Shown: positions 12,382-22,537 of the stretch, piece by piece
How the letters are laid out: the number at the start of each line of letters is the position of its first letter
Position numbering within the stretch: position 1 is the stretch's first letter
Assembly: GCA_951802425.1 (NCBI GenBank)
Contig: OX637795.1
Span: 2,708,501 to 2,772,500, forward strand
Direction: 5' to 3'
DNA: 64,000 bases
Source of the DNA: Clavaria fumosa
Lineage: Eukaryota; Basidiomycota; Agaricomycetes; Agaricales; Clavariaceae
Notes under the pieces: model-generated
What the model was told of the DNA's origin: nothing
Seen by the model: the letters and a program-made list of their open reading frames with translations, nothing else
Database searches by the model: none
Position numbers and translations under genes: made by a program

Positions 12382-13474
12382 TATGAGATCTTCTGCGGGT
12401 GTATTAGGCCGAATGACGCGTGAGTAGGGAGAGAAGAGACGACGAGTATTGGTGCTCGAGCGAGGGTGGTTGATCCGGGGCTGAGAAAAGGCGAGCAGAA
12501 GAGTGGGTGCCGGTGGGTGCCGGTGGGCGCAACGAGAAGCGGGAGAAGCGTGGATATGCGAGTGAGGAGGCGATGCCAACGACGACGAAGAGAGAAAAAA
12601 AAAGGTAGGAATGAAGGAATGATTGAGATTGAGACGCGCTCTGAATGCCGTGATGTGATGATGGGTGAGATTGAGATTGAGGGTGTGTGTGTCTTGGGGA
12701 GTGTTTTATTTTTTATTTTTTATTTTTTCGTGATGACTACTAGCCAACGGTGTCCACGACGCGGTGAGAGTGTGAGTTGACGTTGACGTTGTTGAAAAGG
12801 GGGGGGATGAAGGCAGACGAGAGCGGAGAAGATGGGTGGTGACTCATTCAAACCGATAGCTTAGCGCTGCAATAACTTACACTGTAATTTCTTGCTTCAC
12901 TCACTCTATCCTTGGGTTCTTTCGCAGCGCTGCGACTCCAACAACTCAGAGAGAGCCTAGATGGCTTTGAATTCACGTCTGCGCGGTTGCGTGCCTCTAG
13001 TTTGAATGGTCATTGCGAAGTCGCAACTCACATACTCAGCATCGCCTCGGAATAACACACATCAACAGTACTTGTAATAAAGCAATATCTTTCATGACCT
13101 TTCATGACCTGCAAATCCAACCTGACCAATGAACCCAAATCTGCCTTTTGTCTTAATTATAATGATAAGAAGTGAGAATGACATCATCAGGCTTGGTTAT
13201 CTTTGAGAATATCCTGGGTGCAGTGTTTTATACCATTTTGTGACTAGCCAAGGATGGACATGACAGGGTGATTTGATCACTAATGCATGTGTGCAAGTGT
13301 AAGTGATTGACATCATTGACATTATCAAAGGGGAAGGGCAGGAATGAGAGGACAGGCTGATGCCCACAAGCCAAGTTGCAAGTTGTTCTTACCCCAAACC
13401 CTAACCTTGTCAGTCTCAGCTAACAGTGTGTCATCCATATCCATCCTCAGACTAATAGTAGCAGAACAACCACG
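12382..13474. other. Intergenic region between spg1 and vma4
   Basis: About 1.1 kb between two divergent genes. It holds a T-rich tandem of ATTTTTT units near 12710-12728, a doubled CTTTCATGAC at about 13091-13110 and one AACCCTAACCTT string near 13395. No gene is visible; it likely contains both promoters. Confidence 0.45.
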
Positions 13475-14539
13475 ATGGCCTCAAGACCACTCAATGACGA
13501 GGAGGTCCTCAACGAGATGAACAAGATGGTGCTCTAATCCCCCTTCCCAAATCCGCCATCCCCACCCCTCTGATAATGCTCGTCCCAGGTCGCCTTCATC
13601 AAGCAAGAGGCCTTCGAAAAGGCACGCGAGATCAGGGTGAAGGCTGACGAGGAGTTCGCCATCGAGAAGGTACGCTAGAATCCCCGTGTCGCCGTCGTCA
13701 TCCCGATACGCACGATGGCCGCTCATCCCTTACGTCGGCTCCTGCTCACGCGCATCCGCTCAGGCCAAGCTCGTCAAGCAAAAACAGCAAGACATAGACG
13801 CCTCCTTTGACAAGAAGCGCAAGTCCTTAGAAGTCGCCCAGAAGATGTCCGTCTCCCCTACTCATCATCCATCCCCTACCAAGTGACTCTCACCCACAGC
13901 GCCCAATCCACCTTAACAAACAAATCCCGCCTCAAGCTCCTCCACAAGCGCGAGGACGTCCTCCAAGACCTCTTCGCCGCCGCGCGCAGCGACCTCCGCT
14001 CCCTCTCTGCCCCCCTCTCCAGTAACACCACCGCTATCACCACCGGCGACCCCACCTCCGACTACGCCGCCTTCCTCGAAGCTGCGCTGCTCCAGGCACT
14101 CCTCCAGCTCGCAGACCCCACTGCGGAGCTCAGCGTGCACGTCCAGACGCGCCCGCGCGACGCCTCGCTCGTGCAGGACCGCGCAGCGCCCGCCGCTGCT
14201 GCCGCCTACGCGCGCGCCACGGGCGGCGCAGCCGTGCGCGTCGCGGTCGAGCCTGTGCTCAGCGATGATTCGTGAGGCTCTTCCCTTTTTTCCTGTGTGT
14301 ATGTATTTTCAGCTGATTGCTTTTTTGTAGGGCCGGAGGAGTCAAGCTCATGAATGCCACGCGCCGCATATCGATCGACAACACCCTCGACGAGCGGATG
14401 CGCTTGCTTGAAGAGAAGGTGAGAATCCCTTTTGTTGTTCATGTCTCCCAGTCTCACAAGAAGTACACATGTCCAGATGCTCCCCGAGATCAGATATGAT
14501 CTTTTCGGTGCAAACCAGAATAGGAAGTTCCATACCTGA
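13475..14539 (+). CDS. vma4: V-type H+-ATPase subunit E
   Basis: Peripheral stalk subunit of the vacuolar proton pump. The spliced protein starts MASRPLNDEEVLNEMNKM, followed by VAFIKQEAFEKAREIRVKAD, EEFAIEKAKLVKQKQQDIDA and KSLEVAQKIAQSTLTNKSRL, the long N-terminal helix of subunit E. Then comes the globular part with VLQDLFAAARSDL, an unusually Ser/Thr/Ala-rich middle, the GGVKLMNATRRISIDNTLDE block and the end MLPEIRYDLFGANQNRKFHT, the hallmark C-terminus. Six exons with short introns. About 230 residues, the normal length. The middle third is strongly GC-rich compared with its neighbours. Confidence 0.94.
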
Positions 14540-15218
14540 TCTCCCATGTGCCGTACTGGAGCACATGTCTTATTCTGTCAGTTTGGATGTGTCCTGTGGT
14601 GTCCCATATTGAAATGTGAGGAATGGTAATTTCACATTATGTTCTGACTGTCAGAATCATAACAAGTGTGTCTGGCAGCTATTCTTAGCCTTGTACTAGA
14701 GAAAAACCCGGAGATGATTCTATGACCTTCGCAAGCGGTTTAGTTTAGTGGGAAGAAATGCTTCCGAAATTGTAAAGATAAAACGCTGTTTACCAACTAA
14801 ACATGAGATACAGTACATGTGGAAAAAGAGTGCAACCATCTCAAGGAAGGATAAACTAGAGAAATTTTCCACATCCGAAGCACTTGATTTAGGAGGCTTA
14901 CTGTCAATAGCCATTTATCCTTACTGTAGAATCTCAACCTTGAGTCCAGTCCTGTGTCCCAGTGAATTCCAAAAAGAGGATTTTCTGCCAAACCCTAACC
15001 TTAGAAATTGGTCTTGCACTATGGTCAAAATTCTACAGTATTATGTTCCAAAGCCCCAAACCTTCAGTATACTGGTCATTTAGGAAAGAATGTCCCACTG
15101 CCCTCCTCTTATGTTCCTCTGCTTCCTCCCACTCAGCGGCACAAATAGCATCTAAGTTATATGCAATTTTTGCAATGTACTTCCTTTTTAGATGCCGTCC
15201 ACCTCATGAGTGACTGGG
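14540..15218. other. Intergenic remnant DNA left of the chromovirus
   Basis: AT-richer DNA than its surroundings. On the minus strand a short clean frame (AICAAEWEEAEEHKRRAVGH and on to ILHWVT-free stop near 15030) and, across the insertion at 22296-22440, a further piece look like an older relic that the chromovirus interrupted. I cannot assign it to a family. An AACCCTAACCTT string near 14993 repeats one at 13395. Confidence 0.3.
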
Positions 15219-15223
15219 GAGAA

Positions 15224-15569
15224 TGTTACAATTTCACCGCGTCACCCTCCTCCTTTCCTCTTCACCATATCACCGCCCTCCTTTTGTACCCTTCACGCCT
15301 CCCCTTCTCTCACTTCACATGCCTCATGCCGCGCCCCTCCTATGTTATCACATGTGAGTCATCCCCGGCCTCGCCTCCTATGCACGGACTACACGCTTCC
15401 CCCATGCTGCCTTATGACTCACCCCCCGTAGTATATAAGTAGCCGTATCTACCTGTAACAATCCCTTAGGTTGTTACTTCCCTTATCACATTACGCTTTC
15501 TGCTCTCGTTTGGCCGACTCTAACCCGAGCCCCTCAAACACCTGAGAGTCAGAACAGTAGTTGTTGACA
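15224..15569 (+). repeat. Left LTR of the chromovirus
   Basis: 346 bp, beginning TGTTAC and ending TTGACA (TG...CA). A TATA box TATATAAG is at 15432-15439; a transcript starting about 30-36 nt on would begin near AGGTTGTTACTT at 15468. Identical to 21945-22290. Confidence 0.95.
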
Positions 15570-15580
15570 AGTAACAACCT
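15570..15580 (+). promoter_or_regulatory. Primer binding site of self-priming type
   Basis: AGTAACAACCT directly abuts the LTR end and is the exact reverse complement of AGGTTGTTACT at 15468-15478 inside the LTR, at the expected transcription start. It does not resemble the 3' end of a tRNA complement (no TGG start). This is the arrangement known from Tf1 of fission yeast, where the mRNA 5' end folds back to prime reverse transcription. Confidence 0.75.
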
Positions 15581-15610
15581 CTCCCCCCGCCTACCTCCTC
15601 ACGGACCTAG

Positions 15611-16225
15611 GCACCCCCACCCTGCCCGAGCCGAAGCAAGGCTTGCGAATTCGGAGAAGACACACTGGCACGCTTCTGGACAGCGTTTGAAAGACACGAG
15701 AGGCGCAGAGCTCTCACAGGACTTGACGAGGACACCGACTTCGAGCAATTGACCCCGCCGACTACACCGCAGAGCAGAACCTACGAGCGGTTCTTGTACC
15801 CAAGACAATCCGAAGCCGCGCAATTGGCGCCAAGATATCATTTTGCCACCAGAAGAATCTGCATCCCCCGAGACCCGAGCACAGACAACGTGCTATCGCT
15901 TGCGCACCTACCCGAGTGGCGCGCCTTTCGAACCCGACTAGTGGCCCTGCTTACTGAAGTTGCGGCCGAACAAGCTTACGAACAAGAGAGCCTGGAATTC
16001 TTGGCTGGAGAAGACGATCTCCTTGAAGAAGACAGCGATTACCACAGTGCCCTCGAACAACTCGAGGACGACACTCACATATCCGTTGCCGTACAAACCA
16101 ACAGTTTACCCGAACACCGCTCTTCCGAAGCACAAACCGATCTCACCTTCGGATCACTCCAAGATCGTCTACGGATAGACATCTTCCAAGACCCCCCGCG
16201 AATCTACCTCGAAGAATTAGATTAA
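15611..16225 (+). CDS. ORF0: methionine-free open frame before Gag
   Basis: An open frame of 204 codons between the TAG at 15608 and a TAA four bases before the Gag ATG. It contains no ATG; indeed no ATG in any frame occurs from the predicted transcript start (15468) to 16230. The translation is acidic in its second half (for example EDDLLEEDSDYHSALEQLED) and shows no domain I know. It may be translated from a near-cognate start, joined by splicing to something else, or be only a leader cleared of ATGs. It is in the -1 frame relative to Gag. Listed as a candidate, not an established gene. Confidence 0.35.
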   Translation, partial: APPPCPSRSKACEFGEDTLARFWTAFERHERRRALTGLDEDTDFEQLTPPTTPQSRTYERFLYPRQSEAAQLAPRYHFATRRICIPRDPSTDNVLSLAHLPEWRAFRTRLVALLTEVAAEQAYEQESLEFLAGEDDLLEEDSDYHSALEQLEDDTHISVAVQTNSLPEHRSSEAQTDLTFGSLQDRLRIDIFQDPPRIYLEELD

Positions 16226-16229
16226 AGAC

Positions 16230-17516
16230 ATGGCTGACGCCGCCCCCGCACCTGCCCCTGCCCCCGCAGCGGCACCGATAACGTTGAATTTGAAAATCGC
16301 CCCCTACTCGGGAGAGCGAACAGAGTTCCAAACCTTCCTCCGCAGTCTCCACCTGGAATTTAGGGTGAACGCTGCCAGATATCCCACGGACTTCCTCAAG
16401 GTGGTTTTCACCTTGAGCAATATGACAGAAGGCTACGCTGCAGAGTGGGCAAATCAAGCTGCCACGGTTCTGCTGGAGGAAGGAGGAGAGCAGGTCATCT
16501 GGGCGACCTTTGAAGCGAGAATGAGGGAGGCCTTCTCCCCCATTGAAGACCAAGCCCTGGCGGTCCAGAAGATCAACCTCTTCAAGCAAGTACAGATGGA
16601 CGCTGCACAGTTTTTCCAGAAGTTCGAAACGCTGATGAACCAGGCCGGCTACGACGAAGAAACGCACTGGAACGTGATCCACGCGCTACTAATGAGGGCC
16701 TTACACCCTAAACTGATGGAGAAAGTCCTCTCCTGTGCCGAGCAACCTGCGGATTACCAGGCTTTCCGGGTACTCACGATACGACTAGACCGCCAGCACC
16801 AACTACACACAGCGGTACAAAGAGAAATGCGGGCCCAAACGGCATCCGCTCCTCGCCCCGCCTGGAACCAGTCCGCGCAGCGCCAACCGCCGCAGAACCG
16901 CTACTGGCGCTCACCCCAGTGGCAACCACAGGCAGTATGGGAAAGACAAAACCAGTGGAATGCACCGCCCGCCCAGCAACCCCAGCAACCGCAATGGCAG
17001 CCACGTCCACAGCAGCAACAACAACAACAAGGACCGCCGCCTGCACAGTGGAACAGGCAGCCCCCACCTGGAACGAGACAAGGCACCCCTATGGACACGA
17101 GCCGAGGGAGTGGTCCTCGCCGCCCGCTTATTTGCTATAATTGCGGACAAGTTGGTCACCCAGCCCGACTGTGCCCTGAGCCACCCCAGCGTCGCGCCGC
17201 ACCAAGACAACAGGCAAGACTCGGAAGTGCATTCGAGATGCACTCGCCCCCCGGCTACTACACGCCGCCCCCGCTATCGCCATACCCCGTACCGGCCTAT
17301 CCATCATCGCACCCGGCCTCCTTAACGTCATTCAACCCCTCGTACGCAGCCTCGACGGCTGCGCAGAACGACTACGAGGAAATGGAAAATACTATTGCGC
17401 AGTTGAGGGATCAGCTGCACCTCCAGCAGAGACCGAGAGCGCCGACACCTGGACCAGAGACGACCACAGCAACGTCAAATGCTGGAGATCAGGATTTTCG
17501 AGAGGGATCCACTTAA
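16230..17516 (+). CDS. Chromovirus Gag polyprotein
   Basis: Structural protein of the retrotransposon particle, 428 residues. An Ala/Pro-rich start (MADAAPAPAPAPAAAP) is followed by the retrotransposon Gag domain with PYSGERTEFQTFLRSLHLEF, YAAEWANQ and TFEARMREAFSP, then a long Gln/Pro/Asn-rich stretch and one CCHC zinc knuckle CYNCGQVGHPARLC at about residues 302-315. Its ATG is the first ATG downstream of the predicted transcription start. The frame ends at TAA 17514, inside a region of about 375 nt in which the Pol frame is also open. Confidence 0.93.
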   Translation: MADAAPAPAPAPAAAPITLNLKIAPYSGERTEFQTFLRSLHLEFRVNAARYPTDFLKVVFTLSNMTEGYAAEWANQAATVLLEEGGEQVIWATFEARMREAFSPIEDQALAVQKINLFKQVQMDAAQFFQKFETLMNQAGYDEETHWNVIHALLMRALHPKLMEKVLSCAEQPADYQAFRVLTIRLDRQHQLHTAVQREMRAQTASAPRPAWNQSAQRQPPQNRYWRSPQWQPQAVWERQNQWNAPPAQQPQQPQWQPRPQQQQQQQGPPPAQWNRQPPPGTRQGTPMDTSRGSGPRRPLICYNCGQVGHPARLCPEPPQRRAAPRQQARLGSAFEMHSPPGYYTPPPLSPYPVPAYPSSHPASLTSFNPSYAASTAAQNDYEEMENTIAQLRDQLHLQQRPRAPTPGPETTTATSNAGDQDFREGST

Positions 17517-20500
17517 GTGCTAAAGTAGGATCCGTGTATATTGTCCCCGCCCGTCGACACCGTGTAAACCAGACCGCGAATAACAAGCCAATGTTTCCTT
17601 TGTCGAAAGAGGCTGAGAGGGCTAAGCACACCCTCAAGAACCTCACCCATAAGAAACTCCCAGGGTATAACGATGATGTGGACTGGGATAGGGATCCCAG
17701 GACCACGTACGGGAGAGGAGGAGAACGACAATTGGACATGCCAGGTTTCGTGACCACGCTGGACACCAAGGAGATCTACGACATCAAGCTGTTAATTGAC
17801 TCTGGCTGTACGATGTCTGTCATGGACCTGGAATGGGCCACCACCAGGAAGATGAACCTCACAGAACTTGAAACCCCTATAGTGTTCAAGAACATCGATG
17901 GAACAACGAACATATCAGGGGCCTTCAAGCATTCGGTAACCCTGCGACTCAACATCGGAGGCCATGTCGAAATCAAACAATTTCTATTGGGGCGAGTCAC
18001 TGGCTACCCAGCGATTCTAGGGCACGATTGGCTCCGACACCACAACCCTAGTATCCGTTGGTTTGAGAAATACATCCGCTTCGACAAATGCAAGAAGAAG
18101 GACTGCCACATCGTAGACTACGGCTATGGCTTACGAAACACACACGATACAACGACCGCGCTTGACTGGAAGGCCCTGTACCCTTTGGTGTTCGCTGGGA
18201 AGACGGGCCAAAAATTGCCCAAATCTCTACCAGGCATCGACTATGAAATCAAGTTTAAAAACGACCCCGGTTTCCTACGTTCGAAAGTCTACCCGCTGAC
18301 CAACAGGGAAGACGAAGCATTGAAAGCCTGGCTCAAAGAAAACTTAGAAAATGGGCGGTTAGTATGGGGAGAGTCGGACTATGTCAGCCCCATCTTCTTC
18401 AAAGACGAGGGAGACAAGCTCCGACCCATTATCGACTATAAACGGCTAAATTCATTCTGCGTAAAGGACATATACCCGCTACCTAGGATTGACGAAACAG
18501 TGGCGAGCCTGAAGAAAGCCAGAGTGTTCACGAGCGTGGACGTGGAATGGGGCTATTGGAACGTCGCGATGGCCGAACGGGCGCAGCACCTCGCCGCGAT
18601 AATCACCAAGTACGGCACGGTGTGGCCCACCGTAATGCAGTTTGGGTTAATGAATGCCCCTTCGGTCTTCCAGAGGAGGATGAACTATATTCTCCGTACC
18701 CTAATAGCCACTGGGAAGGTGTTCGTGTACATCGACGACATCCTTGTAGCAACAGAAACAATCGAAGAACACCGACGTCTACTCCACGGGGTATTCAAGA
18801 AACTCCAGGAGAATGACCTCTGTGTGCGAGAATCGAAATGCAAAATAGAACAGGCAGAGGTCACGTTCCTGGGATTGCTAATCTCGGAAGGGAACATTCG
18901 ACATTCGCCCAAGAAGTGTAGGGGGATAGCCGACTGGCCCGTACCAAGAAACAAACACGCTCTCCAACGTGGAATCGGACTGTTAAACTACTTCCGGAGA
19001 TTCATACAGGGATTTGCCACTGTCGCCAAACCGCTCTACGAGTTACTAAGTGACAACACGCCATATGTCTGGACGGACCGACAGGAGCGTGCCTGGAGGC
19101 GCCTGATAGATATACTGCAAAGCGATGTGGTACTGGCAATCCCACAGGATGAAGGCAAATGGAAAATGGAAGTAGACGCGAGCAATTACGCCACCGGAGG
19201 AGTACTTTCACAGCAGCAACCCGACGGCGTCTGGCGACCGGTAGATTTCATCTCAAAAACCTTCTCCCCGGCGGAGATGAATTATGCAACATATGACAAA
19301 GAGTTTTTAGCGATCATTAGGGGACTGGAAGAGTGGCGCCACTACTTACTGGGAGCCAAAGACCCTTTTGAAATCCACACCGACCATGCAAACCTTCAGT
19401 ATTTTCAAAGAAGCCAAAAACTCAACCCTCGACAAACGCGATGGCAATCAAAATTACAATGCTTTAATTTTGAAGTGAAATACAAACCCGGAAAAACAAA
19501 TATGAAGGCGGACGCCCTCTCCCGACGGCCGGACCACTGGGAGGGAACAGACAAATACGAAAAACCCTTAGTACAGGTTTTCCCGGCCCAGCGCCTTGCT
19601 ACACTCCTAATCCCCGAGCCGACAATTGACCAATTGCTCCTGGAGGCACACGCAAACACTGTGCCGCCTAAAACCATACCCTACGAGAAAGGAGCAGATG
19701 GACTTTTCAGACACGAAGGAAAGGTCTGGGTGCCCCAAGACCTAGTACACAAGGTACTAATGGAGCTACATGACTCCCCACTCGGAGGGCACCCTGGACC
19801 CGAGAAGACGTTAGAAAGTGTCACTCGACAATTCACGTGGCCAGGAGTCAAAGAAGACGTAACGGAATATGTAGACGGCTGCGAAAAATGCCAAAGGACG
19901 AAGCCTGACCGAACAAAGCGACGCGCGCCCCTACACCCGCACGCGATACCGCCCTGCCCGTGGCACACGATTACCTGGGACCTGATCGGACCGCTGTCGA
20001 AGTCTGCCACGAACAACGCCATTCTTGTAATATGCGACAAGCTTACGAAAATGACCCTGCTGGAAGCTACAGACACGAAGCTAACGGCACTAGGGGCAGC
20101 AAAAATCCTACGGGACCGGGTACTTCGCAGCCATGGAGTGCCTTGCAAGGTGATAAGCGACCGAGGATCTCAATTCGTCTCGAATTTCATGGAGGAATTT
20201 TACAAAATTATTGGCATAAAAGGAAACCCGAGTACCGCTTACCACCCGCAAACCGACGGACAAACGGAGAGGATGAACCAGGAAATAGAAATATACCTGC
20301 GCTCATACGTCGACTTCATGCAGGATGACTGGTCGGACTGGTTACCCACCGCGGAATTCGCCTTGAACAACCGACAGCACTCCGCGACCAAATACAGCCC
20401 CTTCTTCTTAAACTATGGCTTTCACCCTCGCATGGGTGATATTAGCTTGCCCGATGTGCCGCACACCCCGGAAGCCTCTGACTTCGCCGCGAAATTACAA

Positions 20501-21052
20501 AAAGCCAGAGAAAATGCGAAGAAGGCCATGGAGAAGGCCGCACAATACATGAAAACCGCCTACGATAAACACAAAAATAAAAAAACATTGGACTACAAGA
20601 AAGGGAACCTGGTCTGGTTAGACGCCACCAACCTGAACACGGAACGACCAGTAGAAAAACTCACAGACAGAAGGGTTGGCCCTTTCGTGGTCATAGAAAA
20701 AGTAGGACCGGCCGCCTACCGACTCAACCTGCCCGCGACTTGGAAAATCCACCCGGTATTTAACGAAGCGCTACTCACGCCATATAAGGAAGGGAGATTC
20801 CCTAACCAAACTCCAGACGAGCGCCCACCCCCCGAGTTGATCGACGACCACCTGCAGCATGAAGTAGAAGAGGTGTTGAAGAGCCGGAAGCACAGACGAA
20901 AACTGCAGTACCTGGTGAAGTGGACTGGCTATCCCCATGAAGACAACACGTGGGAACCGAAGACGAACCTGAAGGATGCGGCGGAAGCGGTTGCGGACTT
21001 CCACCGGAAGCACCCTGAAGCAGCACGTTCTCTCACGGTGTCCTTCGCCTGA
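17141..21052 (+). CDS. Chromovirus Pol polyprotein (PR-RT-RH-IN-chromodomain)
   Basis: Open in the -1 frame relative to Gag from the stop at 17138-17140, overlapping Gag by about 375 nt; the first ATG is at 17591. Domains in order: aspartic protease (LLIDSGCT, Asp-Ser-Gly codons from 17798), reverse transcriptase (LRPIIDYKRLN, YIDDIL at about 18728), RNase H (MEVDASNYATGG, IHTDHANLQYF), integrase zinc finger (GGHPGPEKT ... CEKCQRTKP), catalytic core (DLIGPLSK, VISDRGSQF, TERMNQEIE), the GPF/Y module (RRVGPFVVIEKVG) and a C-terminal chromodomain (YLVKWTGYPHEDNTWEP) near 20915-21000. The chromodomain defines the chromovirus clade and in others guides insertion to modified histones. No stop or frameshift within it. 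I saw no canonical slippery heptamer in the overlap. Confidence 0.95.
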
Positions 21053-21153
21053 GCAATCACACACTCAGGGTCGAGCACCTAAAAAGAAAACCGCAAGTAA
21101 CTTTGCCGACCGAACACCTTCTTCCTCTCCCCCCACAACCTACGCCCACTGCC

Positions 21154-21906
21154 ATGCCGCCCGAACGCACCCCTCAGACCCCACGCCGCGGAATGTACGC
21201 CCGCCGTGCCGCAGGATGGCCGAACCACCTGCCACGCCCCCCTCCCGCTGAAACCACCCGCCAACGACCTGCACTTGACCTACGACCTGGACCGGACCCG
21301 CGAGGCACGCCGCCGGCCCTCCAACGCCCACCGTCGTCCCCTGGGACAACCGCTCGCATGCGCCATATCCTAGATGCGGTGCGGATCCCCCACGCACGGC
21401 GAGTATTAGGGCTGGACCCTCCGCCGCTGATGACGGACGACCCCCCTTCACGGATACCGCAGTTCCGACAGAACCGGGAACTCCTGGAGCCCGAGGACGA
21501 CGTCTGGCTTCGCAGGATGGCCGAACGGCTCAGCGTGAGCTTTAGCCGCGCAATGTGGACCGAGTTACGAGGACTACAATTCGAGCAGCAACGACGTGTC
21601 CTCCGCGCCTCCCCCATCCTCGTCGAGATATGGGTAAATTCCCGGAGCTCAAGACTGCGATTCGAGGTACCATTACCGCCTGAGCCTATCCTACAAGAAG
21701 AATGGGCCGTACACCACAGTCGCACAGGTCCCCCCTGGGTCATACCCGTGTCGACCGACGTCATGACCCCATGGATTGTTCCCGCCGATGCCTACGAACA
21801 CCCCCTCGTGCCCGACACACGCGACACAAGTCTCGACCCACCTACCGAACTCGAGCCGTCGACCGAACTACCACCGCGCGAGCACCAGGAGAGCCCGGAA
21901 GCCTAG
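21154..21906 (+). CDS. ORF3 of chromovirus, unknown function
   Basis: A 250-codon open frame between Pol and the right LTR, starting MPPERTPQTPRRGMYARRAA and ending HQESPEA. It sits where retroviruses carry env, but the translation shows neither signal peptide nor membrane helix. It is Pro/Arg-rich at first, then has a more structured part (DDVWLRRMAERLSVSFSRAM, LVEIWVNSRSSRLRFEV) and a Pro/Glu-rich tail. It lies in a different frame from Pol with a 100-nt gap, so it would need its own message or reinitiation. Open length in a young, intact element suggests it is coding. Confidence 0.5.
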   Translation: MPPERTPQTPRRGMYARRAAGWPNHLPRPPPAETTRQRPALDLRPGPDPRGTPPALQRPPSSPGTTARMRHILDAVRIPHARRVLGLDPPPLMTDDPPSRIPQFRQNRELLEPEDDVWLRRMAERLSVSFSRAMWTELRGLQFEQQRRVLRASPILVEIWVNSRSSRLRFEVPLPPEPILQEEWAVHHSRTGPPWVIPVSTDVMTPWIVPADAYEHPLVPDTRDTSLDPPTELEPSTELPPREHQESPEA

Positions 21907-21931
21907 CGGGTCCGTCGGGACGCCGGACCAC

Positions 21932-21941
21932 AGGAGGGGGA
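21932..21941 (+). promoter_or_regulatory. Polypurine tract
   Basis: AGGAGGGGGA just before the right LTR (spacer CTA), the expected position of the plus-strand primer for reverse transcription. Confidence 0.6.
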
Positions 21942-21944
21942 CTA

Positions 21945-22290
21945 TGTTACAATTTCACCGCGTCACCCTCCTCCTTTCCTCTTCACCATATCACCGCCCT
22001 CCTTTTGTACCCTTCACGCCTCCCCTTCTCTCACTTCACATGCCTCATGCCGCGCCCCTCCTATGTTATCACATGTGAGTCATCCCCGGCCTCGCCTCCT
22101 ATGCACGGACTACACGCTTCCCCCATGCTGCCTTATGACTCACCCCCCGTAGTATATAAGTAGCCGTATCTACCTGTAACAATCCCTTAGGTTGTTACTT
22201 CCCTTATCACATTACGCTTTCTGCTCTCGTTTGGCCGACTCTAACCCGAGCCCCTCAAACACCTGAGAGTCAGAACAGTAGTTGTTGACA
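21945..22290 (+). repeat. Right LTR of the chromovirus
   Basis: 346 bp, identical to 15224-15569 at every position, followed by the target duplication GAGAA. Confidence 0.95.
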
Positions 22291-22537
22291 GAGAAGCCAT
22301 CAGCATGGATGGAAACCCACTCCACATAGTTCGCAAAAAGAAAGAGGTAAATAAGAAGTGTCCATTAGTACTTTTCGGAAGAAGGGGAGGGGTCCAAGGG
22401 TCTAATTCTTTGTTCATGTCACGTATATGCATACAATCCATTGCAAGGGTTCAATCAAGGATTCGTGACAAAAGTCCAGTCCAGTCCAGTGTCCTAGTTC
22501 AGTTGCCCACATCACATGTCCGAGAAAAATAAATCAA

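Larger units (their letters stand above)
15224..22290 (+). mobile_element. Complete Ty3/gypsy chromovirus LTR retrotransposon
   Basis: A 7,067-bp element flanked by a 5-bp target duplication GAGAA (15219-15223 and 22291-22295). It has two LTRs of 346 bp that are identical base for base, a primer site directly behind the left LTR, a Gag frame, a Pol frame in the order protease, reverse transcriptase, RNase H, integrase, chromodomain, and a polypurine tract before the right LTR. Two further open frames lie before Gag and after Pol. Identical LTRs and no nonsense mutation in Gag or Pol mean a very recent insertion, perhaps still competent to move. It lies between vma4 and the GT2 gene and disrupts neither. 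Confidence 0.96.

Noticed and set aside
13392..13405. AACCCTAACC telomere-like string (again near 14993)
   Set aside because: Single units only, no array, so not an interstitial telomere.
17525..17591. Gap between Gag and Pol suggesting a stop-and-restart junction
   Set aside because: On checking codons the Pol frame is open upstream to 17141, so the frames overlap and no gap exists.
22296..22537. Small gene starting MDGNPLHIVRKKKEV right of the chromovirus
   Set aside because: No start context, family or intron pattern; it seems to be part of the older DNA interrupted by the insertion.
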